Shown here: piece by piece, positions 21,681 through 31,167 of the stretch
Layout of the letters: every line of letters begins with the position of its first letter
Position numbering within the stretch: the first letter of the stretch is position 1
Assembly (NCBI GenBank): GCA_030428355.1
Contig: JAUIBL010000003.1
Coordinates: 62,001 to 126,000 of the forward strand
Reading direction: 5' to 3'
Length of the DNA: 64,000 nucleotides
Source: Alphaproteobacteria bacterium
GTDB taxonomy: Bacteria; Pseudomonadota; Alphaproteobacteria; Rhodobacterales; Rhodobacteraceae
Program-made: the position numbers and the translations under genes
The notes under the pieces: generated by a model
Seen by the model: the letters and a program-made list of their open reading frames with translations, nothing else
The model's database searches: none
Told to the model about the DNA's origin: nothing

Positions 21681-23173
21681 GCATGCTGGAGCTTGGCATC
21701 TGGTCCTTTCCGGTCCTGCTGGCGCTGATTTTCCTGCGGGCGCCTATTGGGCTCGCGATGATGCTCTGCGGGATCGGCGGGCTTTGGCTGGCGTTGGGCA
21801 GTCCGGACGTGGTGCTGGCGCGGCTCAAGTCCGAGACATATTCAACATTTTCCAGCTATTCCCTGTCGATTATTCCGATTTTCTTGTTAATGGGCCAGTT
21901 CGCAACCCTGTCGGGCATGTCTCAGGCGCTGTTCAAGGCGGCGGAATCGTGGCTGGGGCATCGCAAGGGCGGGGTGGCGATGGCATCGGTCGGGGCCTGT
22001 GCAGGCTTTGGCGCGATCTGCGGATCGTCACTGGCGACGGCGGCAACGATGAGCCGGGTGGCCTTGCCGGAGTTGCGGCGCAACGGTTATTCGGGCGGGT
22101 TTTCCACGGCGACGCTGGCGGCGGGGGGCACGCTGGGCATCCTGATCCCGCCCTCGGTGATCCTCGTGATCTATGCCATCCTGACCGAGCAGAATATCGC
22201 CAAGCTGTTCCTGGCGGCCTTCATTCCCGGTGTTCTGGCGGCTCTTGGGTATATCTTGACGATTTCGCTTTACGTCAGACGACATCCGGAAGCAGCAGGA
22301 CATCGGGAGCCTGTGCCCTATGCGGAACGCTGGCGCGCGCTTTTCAACGTGTGGCCGGTCTTGCTGGTCTTCGGACTAGTCGTGGGAGGGATTTATGCCG
22401 GTTGGTTCACACCGACGGAAGGCGCGGCCGTGGGGGCGGCGGGCACCGGGTTGATCGCGCTCGTGTCGGGCAACCTGACATGGGATGTGTTCAAGCAGAG
22501 CATCATCCAGACGGCGGTCAGCACTGCGATGATCTTTTTCATCGTGCTGGGGGCGGCGTTTTACAACGGGTTTCTGGCGCTGACACAGGTGCCGCAGGAG
22601 TTGTCGAACTGGGTGGTCGAGATGGGTCTCAGCCCGTTCATGGTGCTGTCGCTGATCCTGCTCTTCTACCTTGTGTTCGGCTGCCTGATGGACAGCCTGT
22701 CGATGATCCTGCTGACCATCCCGATCTTTTTCCCGGTCATTTCCGTCATGGATTTCGGCTTTGTCGATCTGGCGGTGATGCAGGCCGATGCGGCGCGCGA
22801 GGTGCTTGCGGCAGGTATCCCGGAAGGCATGACGCAGGAGATGCTGGCGTCGATCCAGTCGGCGATGGCGGCGGGGATGGAGTTGACGCGCGCGCAGATG
22901 CAGGCGCTCGACATTCGTGTGACGCAGGGCATGGCGAACCGGATCGAGGCGGAATGGGTGGCGATCTGGTTCGGCATCCTCGTGCTGATCGTGGTCGAGG
23001 TGGGGCTCATCACGCCGCCGGTGGGGATGAACCTTTTCATCATCAATTCGATGGATCGGAACACGCCGATGATGGAGACCTACCGGGCGGTGATCTGGTT
23101 TGTGGCGTCCGATCTGGTGCGGGTGATCCTGCTGGTGCTGTTCCCAGCGATCACCCTGTTCTGGCTGTATTGA
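21677..23173 (+). CDS. TRAP transporter large permease (DctM)
   Basis: FLRAPIGLAMMLCGIGG, GGTLGILIPPSVILVIYAILTEQNIAKLFLAAFIPG, GCLMDSLSMILLTIPIFFPVI; ATGA overlap with dctQ. Confidence 0.94.
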   Translation: MSMLELGIWSFPVLLALIFLRAPIGLAMMLCGIGGLWLALGSPDVVLARLKSETYSTFSSYSLSIIPIFLLMGQFATLSGMSQALFKAAESWLGHRKGGVAMASVGACAGFGAICGSSLATAATMSRVALPELRRNGYSGGFSTATLAAGGTLGILIPPSVILVIYAILTEQNIAKLFLAAFIPGVLAALGYILTISLYVRRHPEAAGHREPVPYAERWRALFNVWPVLLVFGLVVGGIYAGWFTPTEGAAVGAAGTGLIALVSGNLTWDVFKQSIIQTAVSTAMIFFIVLGAAFYNGFLALTQVPQELSNWVVEMGLSPFMVLSLILLFYLVFGCLMDSLSMILLTIPIFFPVISVMDFGFVDLAVMQADAAREVLAAGIPEGMTQEMLASIQSAMAAGMELTRAQMQALDIRVTQGMANRIEAEWVAIWFGILVLIVVEVGLITPPVGMNLFIINSMDRNTPMMETYRAVIWFVASDLVRVILLVLFPAITLFWLY

Positions 23174-23269
23174 CCGACATGGGGTTGCCCGTCGACGCAG
23201 GACCGTGCAGGTCTTGGACAGCCTGCCGGCACGCTTGCTAAAGACCGATGGCATGGATAACGATTTTAC

Positions 23270-24025
23270 ATGACTGAGAAAATGCAGCCCACAACACCTC
23301 TTGACGCCGCTCTTCTGCGCAGCCTGTTCGACAGGATTTATGTGATCAACCTTCCCGAGCGCGCGGACCGGCGCAAGGAGGTTCTTGGAGAGTTGCATCG
23401 TGTTGGAGTGCAACCGGATGATCCGTTGATCACATTCTGGCAGGCTGTCCGTCCCGCGGATCGGGGGGAGTTTCGATCCATCGGTGCCAGAGGGTGTTTT
23501 CTGAGTCATTTGGGCGTGCTTGAAGATGCCGTCGCGCAGGGGCTTCAGAGTATCCTGATCATCGAGGATGACATGGATTGGACGGCGCTGGCGCTTTCAC
23601 CCGAGTTCGATGCAGCGCCGCTGAAAGAGGTCGCCTGGCACTTTGTGCATGGCGGCTTGGGTGAACGGGCACCGGACCTGAAGGTCAGGATGCGCCTGCA
23701 TCCCATCCCGCCCGAAGAAAACATGATGCTGTCTCACTTCATCGCGTTGCGGGAACCCGCAATCGGTGCGGCGGTGCAGTATCTGTCTGCGATGTTGCAA
23801 AGACCGGCGGGATCACCCGACGGGGGGCCGATGGATGTGGACGGGGCCTATTCCTGGTTCCGGAAGGATCACCCGGAATTTGCGTCCTATGTCTGCGAAC
23901 CGAGCATCGCCATGCAGCGATCCAGCCGGTCCGACATCACCGACGCGACGGGTTGGCGGGCGACATGGCTGGCCGACGCCGCCAGACGTTTGCGCCGCGC
24001 CGTGCTGTCACGCAGGAGAGACTGA
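23270..24025 (+). CDS. Glycosyltransferase family 25 (LPS-type) protein
   Basis: IYVINLPERADRRKEVLGELHRVG; GARGCFLSHLGVLEDAVAQGLQSILIIEDD. Confidence 0.85.
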   Translation: MTEKMQPTTPLDAALLRSLFDRIYVINLPERADRRKEVLGELHRVGVQPDDPLITFWQAVRPADRGEFRSIGARGCFLSHLGVLEDAVAQGLQSILIIEDDMDWTALALSPEFDAAPLKEVAWHFVHGGLGERAPDLKVRMRLHPIPPEENMMLSHFIALREPAIGAAVQYLSAMLQRPAGSPDGGPMDVDGAYSWFRKDHPEFASYVCEPSIAMQRSSRSDITDATGWRATWLADAARRLRRAVLSRRRD

Positions 24026-24068
24026 GGGACACGGCGCGGTCGACGTATGTCGGCTACAGTTTCTGATC

Positions 24069-24308
24069 CTAACAATAGATGCGGTACAACCATTTGCCTT
24101 CGCCGACATCAGCGATGTCAGCAGCAGTGACCCGGCGACCATTGCTCAGCGTCCAATTGTACCCGGAAACGTCTGAAATCCCGAGAAACTGGCCATCTTT
24201 CGTCATGATTTCGCTGCAACCTGCCCGGTGTTTTTCGGCGGCTTTGTACTCACGCAACAATCTGTAATGTCGGAAACGCTGCCAAAGTGATAGAACTGGT
24301 TCGGTCAT
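24069..24308 (-). CDS. Small hypothetical protein (79 aa)
   Basis: ORF with plausible composition (MTKDGQFLGISDVSGYNWTLSNGRRVTAADIADVGEGKWLYRIYC) in a lower-GC patch; no recognised family. Confidence 0.45.
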   Translation of the reverse strand: MTEPVLSLWQRFRHYRLLREYKAAEKHRAGCSEIMTKDGQFLGISDVSGYNWTLSNGRRVTAADIADVGEGKWLYRIYC

Positions 24309-24454
24309 GGACTAAGCCTATCGTTTTGTGTTTGCGGGGGATGTCCGGATTAAACACTACCGCAAAGCAGACTGTACACAAAGCCTGATTTTTGGCACAA
24401 TGAGCCAAAACGAACCAGCGGTGTGACAAGGGTTTGGGGAAGTCATTGATTGAA

Positions 24455-24530
24455 TGGTGCCCCCACACGGACTCGAACCGCGGACCTACTGATTACAAAT
24501 CAGTTGCTCTACCAGCTGAGCTATAGGGGC
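24455..24530 (-). tRNA. tRNA-Thr (anticodon UGU), CCA encoded
   Basis: Minus strand GCCCCTATAGCTCAGCTGGTAGAGCAACTGATTTGTAATCAGTAGGTCCGCGGTTCGAGTCCGTGTGGGGGCACCA; cloverleaf folds by eye, loop TTTGTAA. Confidence 0.96.
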
Positions 24531-24676
24531 TCCGGAGGCGTGATTACTGAGTGTCGCGCGGCTGTGCAAGAGGCAATATCGGGAAAATGTGCGAATTGCG
24601 CTGGCGCGTGGAAGACGGGTTTCTTCCCGGGGCCGGGGCGTATACGGTGCGCAGGCGGCGAGACTGAAGAACACAG

Positions 24677-25558
24677 ATGCAGGTTGTCCTACATACAGGT
24701 CTCCATGCGACCGACAGCGACCGTTTGTTCAAGACGCTGCTGCGCAATCGCGAGGGGTTCAAGGCGGCGGGGATCGCCGTTCCGGGGCCGGGCAAGTACC
24801 GGAACCTGATCTCGGAGATGTTGAACGCGCTGGGGGAGTCGCGGCCTGCGCCGGGCAGCCGGGACATCCTTCTGGACAGCATTCTGGACGATGCGGCGGA
24901 CCACGTGGACCGGATGATCCTGTCGCACGAGAACCTGTTTTCGGTGCCCAAGATCGCGTTTCAGGGTGGGGTGGTCTATCGTAAGGCGGAACAGCGTCTG
25001 CGCGTCCTGCACGAGGTGTTTGCCGGGGATTCGGTCGAGATCTTCATCGGCCTGCGCAATCCGGCGACCTTTCTTCCGGCCCTTCTGGCAGGGACCCCGC
25101 TCGAGTCGCTGCCGCAGCTTCTGCACGGTCTGGACCCGATGCAGATCCGCTGGTCGCAGTTGATCAGGCGGATCACCGATGCGGTGCCGGGCGTTCCCGT
25201 CACGGTCTGGTGCGATGAGGACAGTCCGCTGATCTGGGGCGAACTGATCCGTGAACTCGCCGGGCTTGAGGCGACCTATCCGGTCATCGGGGCCTATTCC
25301 CGGATGGCCGACATCACGTCGGAGGAAGGCATGACGCGGTTCCGGGACTTTCTGGCCGAAAGACCCGGTCTGAACGAACGGCAGATCCGGCGCGTCATGG
25401 TGGCGTTTCTCGACAAATATGCCGATCCGGCCAAGATCGAGCACGAATTCGATATTCCCGGCTGGGATGCCGATCTGGTGCAGGACCTGACCGAGCAATA
25501 CGAGGAAGATCTGTTCCTTCTCGAACGGATGCCCGGTGTCACGCTGATCGCGCCATGA
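24677..25558 (+). CDS. Hypothetical protein, possibly sulfotransferase-like
   Basis: N-terminal VVLHTGLHATDSDRLFKTLLRNR resembles the sulfotransferase start (H-x-G-x-H-K-T-G-T-T) with substitutions at the P-loop-like positions. Confidence 0.6.
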   Translation: MQVVLHTGLHATDSDRLFKTLLRNREGFKAAGIAVPGPGKYRNLISEMLNALGESRPAPGSRDILLDSILDDAADHVDRMILSHENLFSVPKIAFQGGVVYRKAEQRLRVLHEVFAGDSVEIFIGLRNPATFLPALLAGTPLESLPQLLHGLDPMQIRWSQLIRRITDAVPGVPVTVWCDEDSPLIWGELIRELAGLEATYPVIGAYSRMADITSEEGMTRFRDFLAERPGLNERQIRRVMVAFLDKYADPAKIEHEFDIPGWDADLVQDLTEQYEEDLFLLERMPGVTLIAP

Positions 25559-25606
25559 ACGGACCTTTCCGGTGGGCTGGGACGCTGGGCCGACGTGCCC
25601 TGCCGT

Positions 25607-25867
25607 TCAGCGCATCCCCAAAGCTTCCTTGTACATTTCAAGCACCGCTTCTTCCTCGGCGATGTCGTCGGGCTCGCGCTTGCGCAGCGCGATCACCTTG
25701 CGCATGACCTTTGTGTCGTAACCGCGGGCCTTGGCTTCGGCCATGACCTCTTTCTGCTGGTCGGCGATGTCTTTCTTTTCCATCTCCAGACGCTCGAACC
25801 GTTCGATGAACTGGCGCAGCTCATCTGCGGTGACGCGGTAATTGGCTTCGATTGCGCTGTCGTCCAT
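25607..25867 (-). CDS. GapR / DUF2312 family DNA-binding protein
   Basis: YRVTADELRQFIERFERLEMEKKDIADQQKEVMAEAKARGYDTKVMRKVIALRK. Confidence 0.93.
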   Translation of the reverse strand: MDDSAIEANYRVTADELRQFIERFERLEMEKKDIADQQKEVMAEAKARGYDTKVMRKVIALRKREPDDIAEEEAVLEMYKEALGMR

Positions 25868-25989
25868 CTGTCTGCTCCTGTACGGTCTGAGAGGTTCGTA
25901 GCGAGGGTGGCGCGGGCCTTCAAGGGCTTGTCAGCGGGCGGGCGATGAATTACCGCCCCCGTGGGCAATGACCATCGCGGGAGCGTATC

Positions 25990-26205
25990 ATGGACATACT
26001 GATCTGGTCGGGCGCGGCGCTGTCTTTTGCCGGTCTGTGCGGGCTGGTCTACTGCATCCTGCGGGTGAACAAGGCCCGCAAGGCGGGGCTGAGCGACGAG
26101 GCGCTGCGGGACGAGGTCAAGACCGTGATGCCGATCAACCTCGGGTCGCTCTTCGTGTCGGTGCTGGGACTGATGCTGGTGATCCTTGGGATTTTCCTCG
26201 GCTGA
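25990..26205 (+). CDS. Small membrane protein (71 aa), hypothetical
   Basis: Two hydrophobic segments; ATG following GGGAGCG. Confidence 0.65.
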   Translation: MDILIWSGAALSFAGLCGLVYCILRVNKARKAGLSDEALRDEVKTVMPINLGSLFVSVLGLMLVILGIFLG

Positions 26206-26209
26206 GCGC

Positions 26210-28183
26210 CTAAAGATCGTCGAAGCTTCTTCCGTATTTGATCAGTTCGGCAAAGACCGGGTCGGGGGTCCAGAGATCGCGGTCCGGGTGATCGAGCGCC
26301 TCCATCGCGCGGGTGGTCCTGAGCAGGCCCTGTGCGCCAACTGCGTGCATCACGCCACCGCGCCAGTTGGGCACGAGATGGGTAAAGACAGACAGCGTGT
26401 CGATTTCGGCAGAGCGTGGCACAACGCCGTCGCGCAGGGCCTTGGCACCGGTATTGGCAAGCGCGCCGATCATCAGACGGGCGATCTGGTCGGCGGGCAG
26501 GGTCGACTGCGGCGCGCGGCGTTCGTTGATCCTGTGCTGGACCTCCGGGTCCGGGACGTCGCCTTCGGACCCGGAACGGTAAAACCCGCCTCCGCCACCG
26601 CGCCCCTGCCGACCAAGCTGCACCAGCATCCCGGACCAGTTCAGGGCACCTTCTGCGCGCGGGTGCCGGGACACGGTGTCGAGCCCGGTCTGGTCGGCCA
26701 GACTGTAGGGCGGGTGTGTCATGCCCCAACCCCGCAAGGCGCTGTCGATCGCGAAGGGGGATCGCCCCAGATCGACCAGCGCATCCGCCGCACGCCAGAG
26801 CGTATGCAGCAGCCGGTCGTGCAGTCCGGTGCCCGCGGTTGTCTGAACCACGGCCAGCTTGTTCATGCGCCGTGCCAGTGCAAGGCCAAGGCGGCGGTGG
26901 TCTTCGGTTGCGTCGGGGCCAAGGATCACTTCGACAACGCGCGCGGTTGCGGCAGGGGCCGCGAATTGCAGCGACAGGCGGGCATCCACGCCCGGAAGGC
27001 AATGGGCAATCACGATGCCCGGCGGCACTGGGGCGCCGCGCTGTCCACGTGTGGCCCGAAGCACGATCTGGACGTCCTGAAGCAGGTCTGCCCCATCGCC
27101 AAAGCGCAAAGCCCCAAGGGCGCGTTGCATCCGGTCGGCGGGCAAACGTCCGCGTTGCACAGCCTGCTGCAGCACCTGTCTCACATGGCCCACCGCATCG
27201 CGCTGCTGGTCGGGATCCTTGATGAACCAGCGCACGCCAAGCCCTGCGTCGAGTGCGGCCAGCACGATCTGGCTGGCAATCACGCTGCCGCCCAGAACCC
27301 CGATGGCCGAAATCTCGGGAAGATCGGAGCGGCGCACCTGTGCGGCGACCTTCTGTTCGGCGTGAAACAGGTGCGACAGCGCCTTGGACTGTTCGGTGTC
27401 GGCGCAGTCCTCGGCAGCGGCCTCTTCGAAGGCGAGACCTGCGTCGATCGGCAAGAGCATCGCCGCTTCGACCGCCGCGAGGATCTTTTTCGGCGCAAGT
27501 TCCGGTGAGGCTGCAATGTCGGTCCGGGTCTTGCTGATGGCGGATTGGTATGCGGCGGCGTTGGCAAAGCCGTCGCGAAGATCGGCGGTCGGCCGTGGGG
27601 CAGCCCCCGTGCTGCGCAGGTCGGCGATAAAGTCGCCAAGAGCGTCATCGGCGCTTGTGTCGAACAGCACATCCGCCAAAGCGGTACAGGCATCCGTTGT
27701 CACCGGCATCAGCGCACCGCCGACCAGCAGATCGAGCGTGGCCTCGGCCCCCAGAAGCCGGGGCAGGCGTTGCGTGGCCCCTGCACTGGGTACAAGGCCA
27801 AGCCGTGCATTGGGAAAGCCGATGCGGGTCTGACGGTGAATCAGCCTGTAATGCGCGGCCAGCGCCAGTTCGACACCACCTCCGACAACGGCCCCGGTCA
27901 GAACGGCGATCACCGGCTTGGGGCACTGCTCGATCCTGCGGCACAGCCCGGAGAGCGTGTTGGCGCGGTCATCGCCGCCCCCTTGCGGCACGGTGATGCC
28001 AGAGGGAAAGGCCGGGCCGAACGGACGCAGGACAAGGATGTCTACCAAGTCATCGGCGGCAAGGCGCGCCACGGCGTCGTCAATCGCGGTCATCACCGCA
28101 ACGGTCAGCCGGGCAGAGGGTCCGCCGGGCAACGCGATCTGCGCCACCCCGTCTGTCACGGTGATCTCGGTCTCAGTGCCCAT
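26210..28183 (-). CDS. Enoyl-CoA hydratase/3-hydroxyacyl-CoA dehydrogenase fusion (FadB/FadJ-like)
   Basis: ECH domain GAVVGGGVELALAAHYRLIHRQTRIGFPNARLGLVPSAGATQRLPRLLG; HAD domain IGVLGGSVIASQIVLAALDAGLGVRW. Confidence 0.85.
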   Translation of the reverse strand: MGTETEITVTDGVAQIALPGGPSARLTVAVMTAIDDAVARLAADDLVDILVLRPFGPAFPSGITVPQGGGDDRANTLSGLCRRIEQCPKPVIAVLTGAVVGGGVELALAAHYRLIHRQTRIGFPNARLGLVPSAGATQRLPRLLGAEATLDLLVGGALMPVTTDACTALADVLFDTSADDALGDFIADLRSTGAAPRPTADLRDGFANAAAYQSAISKTRTDIAASPELAPKKILAAVEAAMLLPIDAGLAFEEAAAEDCADTEQSKALSHLFHAEQKVAAQVRRSDLPEISAIGVLGGSVIASQIVLAALDAGLGVRWFIKDPDQQRDAVGHVRQVLQQAVQRGRLPADRMQRALGALRFGDGADLLQDVQIVLRATRGQRGAPVPPGIVIAHCLPGVDARLSLQFAAPAATARVVEVILGPDATEDHRRLGLALARRMNKLAVVQTTAGTGLHDRLLHTLWRAADALVDLGRSPFAIDSALRGWGMTHPPYSLADQTGLDTVSRHPRAEGALNWSGMLVQLGRQGRGGGGGFYRSGSEGDVPDPEVQHRINERRAPQSTLPADQIARLMIGALANTGAKALRDGVVPRSAEIDTLSVFTHLVPNWRGGVMHAVGAQGLLRTTRAMEALDHPDRDLWTPDPVFAELIKYGRSFDDL

Positions 28184-28273
28184 CTGCTGCTCCGATGGCC
28201 TCGGGTCGGCATGTTTGCCTGTTCTTTGCAGCGTATTAGAGGCCAAATGGGCCGTTCTGGCAACAATCCTGCG

Positions 28274-29260
28274 TTATTTGCCGCGATTGTGCATCATTCG
28301 CGCGACATCCAGCATCCGCGCGGAAAAGCCCCATTCGTTGTCGTACCAGCCGAAAATGCGGAGCTGGTCGCCGGTTTCCATCGTCTCGTTCGGCGCGATC
28401 ACCAGCGACTCCGTCCGTGCCCGCAGATCGACCGAGACACAGGGGTCCTCAACCAGACCGATCACCGGATTGGCGTCGGCGAGGGTGCGCAGGGCATCGG
28501 CGGGGTTTTTCGGAGGGTTGGCCAGACGCACCACCAGATCCACCGCCGACACGCTGATCGCGGGCACGCGCACAGCGGCCCCGGTCACACGCCCGGCCAG
28601 ATCGGGCAGCACGCGGTCGATCAGCTTGGCAGCGCTGGTGGTGGTGGGCACCATGCTCACGGCACCGGCGCGGTTGCGGGCAAGGTCCGGCCCGCGCGGC
28701 GCATCCACCATCGGCTGGCTGCCGGTGTAACAATGGATCGTCGTCATATGGCCCTGGATCAGGCCAAACCGCGTGTCCAGATCGCGCAGCAGCGGGGCCA
28801 GCGCGTTCGTCGTGCAGGACGCGTTCGAGACGATCCGGTGATCCGCGATCCGGTCTTCATTCGCGCCTTTGACGATGGTGATGTCGGCAATGTCGGAAGG
28901 GCCAGAGATCAGAACCGCCCGCGCGCCAGCGGTCAGGGCCGCTTCGGCGGTGGCGCGGTCCTTGGTGGCGCCGGTGCAGTCGAGCAGCAGATCGACATCC
29001 GCCAAGGGCAGGTCGGCCATCTTGACCCCGGTCAAAAGCGGAATGGACCTGTCGCCGGCCTGCAGCGCACCATTCCTGAGGCTGGCTCCGCCGGGCAGGG
29101 GGCCGAAGACGCTGTCATAGGTGAAAAGATAGGCGCAGGTCTCGGGCGCGGCGAGGTCATTGACCGCCACCACCTCGATCCCCGCATGGGCCGGATTGGT
29201 CAGGATTTGCCGCAGGATCACGCGGCCGATCCGACCGAACCCGTGGATGACGATGCGCAT
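28274..29260 (-). CDS. gap: Type I glyceraldehyde-3-phosphate dehydrogenase
   Basis: MRIVIHGFGRIGRVILRQIL; SNASCTTNALAPLLRDL; WYDNEWGFSARMLDV. Confidence 0.94.
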   Translation of the reverse strand: MRIVIHGFGRIGRVILRQILTNPAHAGIEVVAVNDLAAPETCAYLFTYDSVFGPLPGGASLRNGALQAGDRSIPLLTGVKMADLPLADVDLLLDCTGATKDRATAEAALTAGARAVLISGPSDIADITIVKGANEDRIADHRIVSNASCTTNALAPLLRDLDTRFGLIQGHMTTIHCYTGSQPMVDAPRGPDLARNRAGAVSMVPTTTSAAKLIDRVLPDLAGRVTGAAVRVPAISVSAVDLVVRLANPPKNPADALRTLADANPVIGLVEDPCVSVDLRARTESLVIAPNETMETGDQLRIFGWYDNEWGFSARMLDVARMMHNRGK

Positions 29261-29381
29261 GGCGACTGTCCTTTGTCCTTCTGCCGCACACCTGTGCGAT
29301 AGCGCTTGCATTTCAACTCTGATTTTTTCACATTGTAAAAATCTTTTTTGTATCGAGACAATTCAGGGCGCAGGTGCGGGC

Positions 29382-30209
29382 ATGAATGCTGAGACAGGGC
29401 CGGAACGGCGGGCACGGGGACGGCCCCGCGCATGGAGCGATACGACCGAGCAGAACAAGATCAAATCGCTGGATCGGGCGCTGGTCATCCTTGAACGGCT
29501 GAGCGAACGCGGCGGTGCGACGCTGACCGATCTGTCCGAAGATCTAGATCAATCTCCAGCCACCGTCTACCGGGTGCTGTCGACCTTCGAGGGGCGCAAC
29601 ATGGTCGATTTCGATCCCGTGGCGCAGACCTGGCATATCGGGGCAGGCGCGTTTCACATCGGATCGCGGTTTCTGCGGCGCACATCGCTGGTCGAACGGG
29701 CGCGCCCGTTCCTGCGGGAATTGATGCAAAAGACCGAAGAGACCGCCAATCTGGGCGTGTCCCGCGACGGGCTGGTCCTGTTCCTGAGCCAGGTCGAGAC
29801 GCATCACAACATCCGCGCGTTTTTCCCGCCGGGCACCATGTCGCCGATGCATTCCTCGGGCATCGGCAAGGCGCTTCTGGCGCAGATGGACGACAAGGAG
29901 GTCGCGGCGATCATTCGCAAGCACAAGCTTACGGCGTTCACAGACCATACGCTGGTCACACCCGAGGCGCTGGCCGAGGATTTGGTCAAGACACGCGCGC
30001 GGGGCTATGCGTTTGATGCAGAAGAGAAAAACGACGGTATGCGCTGTATCGCAGCACCCGTGTTCGACATGCATGGCGAGCCGATTGCCGGGGTGTCGAT
30101 CTCGGGCCCGTCAGCCCGCATCCCCGATGAACGCATCGACAGCCTTGGTTTGGCGGTCAAGGAAACGGCGGCCAGACTGACCGCCGCTTTGGGGGGCGCG
30201 TCGGATTAG
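29382..30209 (+). CDS. IclR family transcriptional regulator
   Basis: SLDRALVILERLSERGGATLTDLSEDLDQSPATVYRVLSTFE; MHSSGIGKALLA; divergent from gap. Confidence 0.92.
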   Translation: MNAETGPERRARGRPRAWSDTTEQNKIKSLDRALVILERLSERGGATLTDLSEDLDQSPATVYRVLSTFEGRNMVDFDPVAQTWHIGAGAFHIGSRFLRRTSLVERARPFLRELMQKTEETANLGVSRDGLVLFLSQVETHHNIRAFFPPGTMSPMHSSGIGKALLAQMDDKEVAAIIRKHKLTAFTDHTLVTPEALAEDLVKTRARGYAFDAEEKNDGMRCIAAPVFDMHGEPIAGVSISGPSARIPDERIDSLGLAVKETAARLTAALGGASD

Positions 30210-31072
30210 GCGACGTTCTTGAGGTTCAGCTTGGGGGTCACGCCAAGCGCGTGGCACACGTCGCGGGTCAGCTCCGGACGGTTGAGCGTGTAGAAGTGCA
30301 ACGTATCGACCCCGCCGTCGATCAGGTCGGAACAAAGCTCCGCACAGATCGCGGTGGCCAGCAGATCTTCGCGCCCGTCACGCTCGGCTTTTTCGAACGC
30401 ATCCACAACCCACGCCGGGATATGCGTGCCGCAGCGCTGGGCAAAGCGGACAGCGCCCTTCCAGTTCTCGATCGGCAGGATGCCCGGTGTCACCGGCTTG
30501 TCGATTCCGGCCTTTTCGCAGGCATCGCGGAACCGGAAAAAGGTCTCGGCCTCGAAGAAGAATTGCGTCAGTGCTTCGGATGCGCCCGCGTCGAACTTGC
30601 GCTTGAGGTAGGACACATCCGCCTGCGCATCGGCCGCTTCGGGGTGGGTGTCGGGATAGGCCCCCACGCGGATGGTGAAATCACCCGCCTCGCGCAGACC
30701 CTCGATCAGCTCTACGCTCGAGGCGAATCCATCTTGATGGGGCACAAAGCCGGTCGAGCCTTTGGGCGGATCACCGCGCAGGGCTACGATGTCGGTCACA
30801 CCGGCTGCGGCGAAATCCTGTGCAATGGCAAGGGTTTCCGCGCGCGTGGCGTTGACGCAGGTGAGGTGCGCAGCAACCGGCAGGCCCGAGGATTTGTGCA
30901 GCGTTGCCACCGCCTCGCGCGTCAGATCGCGGGTTGTGCCACCTGCGCCGTAGGTCACGGATACAAACCGCGGCTGCAGCGGGGCAAGCACCTGAACGGT
31001 GTCCCACAAACGGAAAGAGGCTTCGAGGTTCTGGGGCGGGAAGAATTCGAACGAAACGGACGGAGTTGTCAT
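30206..31072 (-). CDS. metF: Methylenetetrahydrofolate reductase
   Basis: SVSFEFFPPQNLEASFRLWDTV; FVSVTYGAGGTTRDLT; ALRGDPPKG; TQFFFEAETFFRFRD. Confidence 0.95.
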   Translation of the reverse strand: MTTPSVSFEFFPPQNLEASFRLWDTVQVLAPLQPRFVSVTYGAGGTTRDLTREAVATLHKSSGLPVAAHLTCVNATRAETLAIAQDFAAAGVTDIVALRGDPPKGSTGFVPHQDGFASSVELIEGLREAGDFTIRVGAYPDTHPEAADAQADVSYLKRKFDAGASEALTQFFFEAETFFRFRDACEKAGIDKPVTPGILPIENWKGAVRFAQRCGTHIPAWVVDAFEKAERDGREDLLATAICAELCSDLIDGGVDTLHFYTLNRPELTRDVCHALGVTPKLNLKNVA

Positions 31073-31167
31073 CGACGTGTTCCTTGATGGCGTTGAAGCT
31101 CTTGTCGCACACGCAGCATTGTGAGACAAACTCATAAATCTAATCTTGAACATGAGATCGTTTGATA

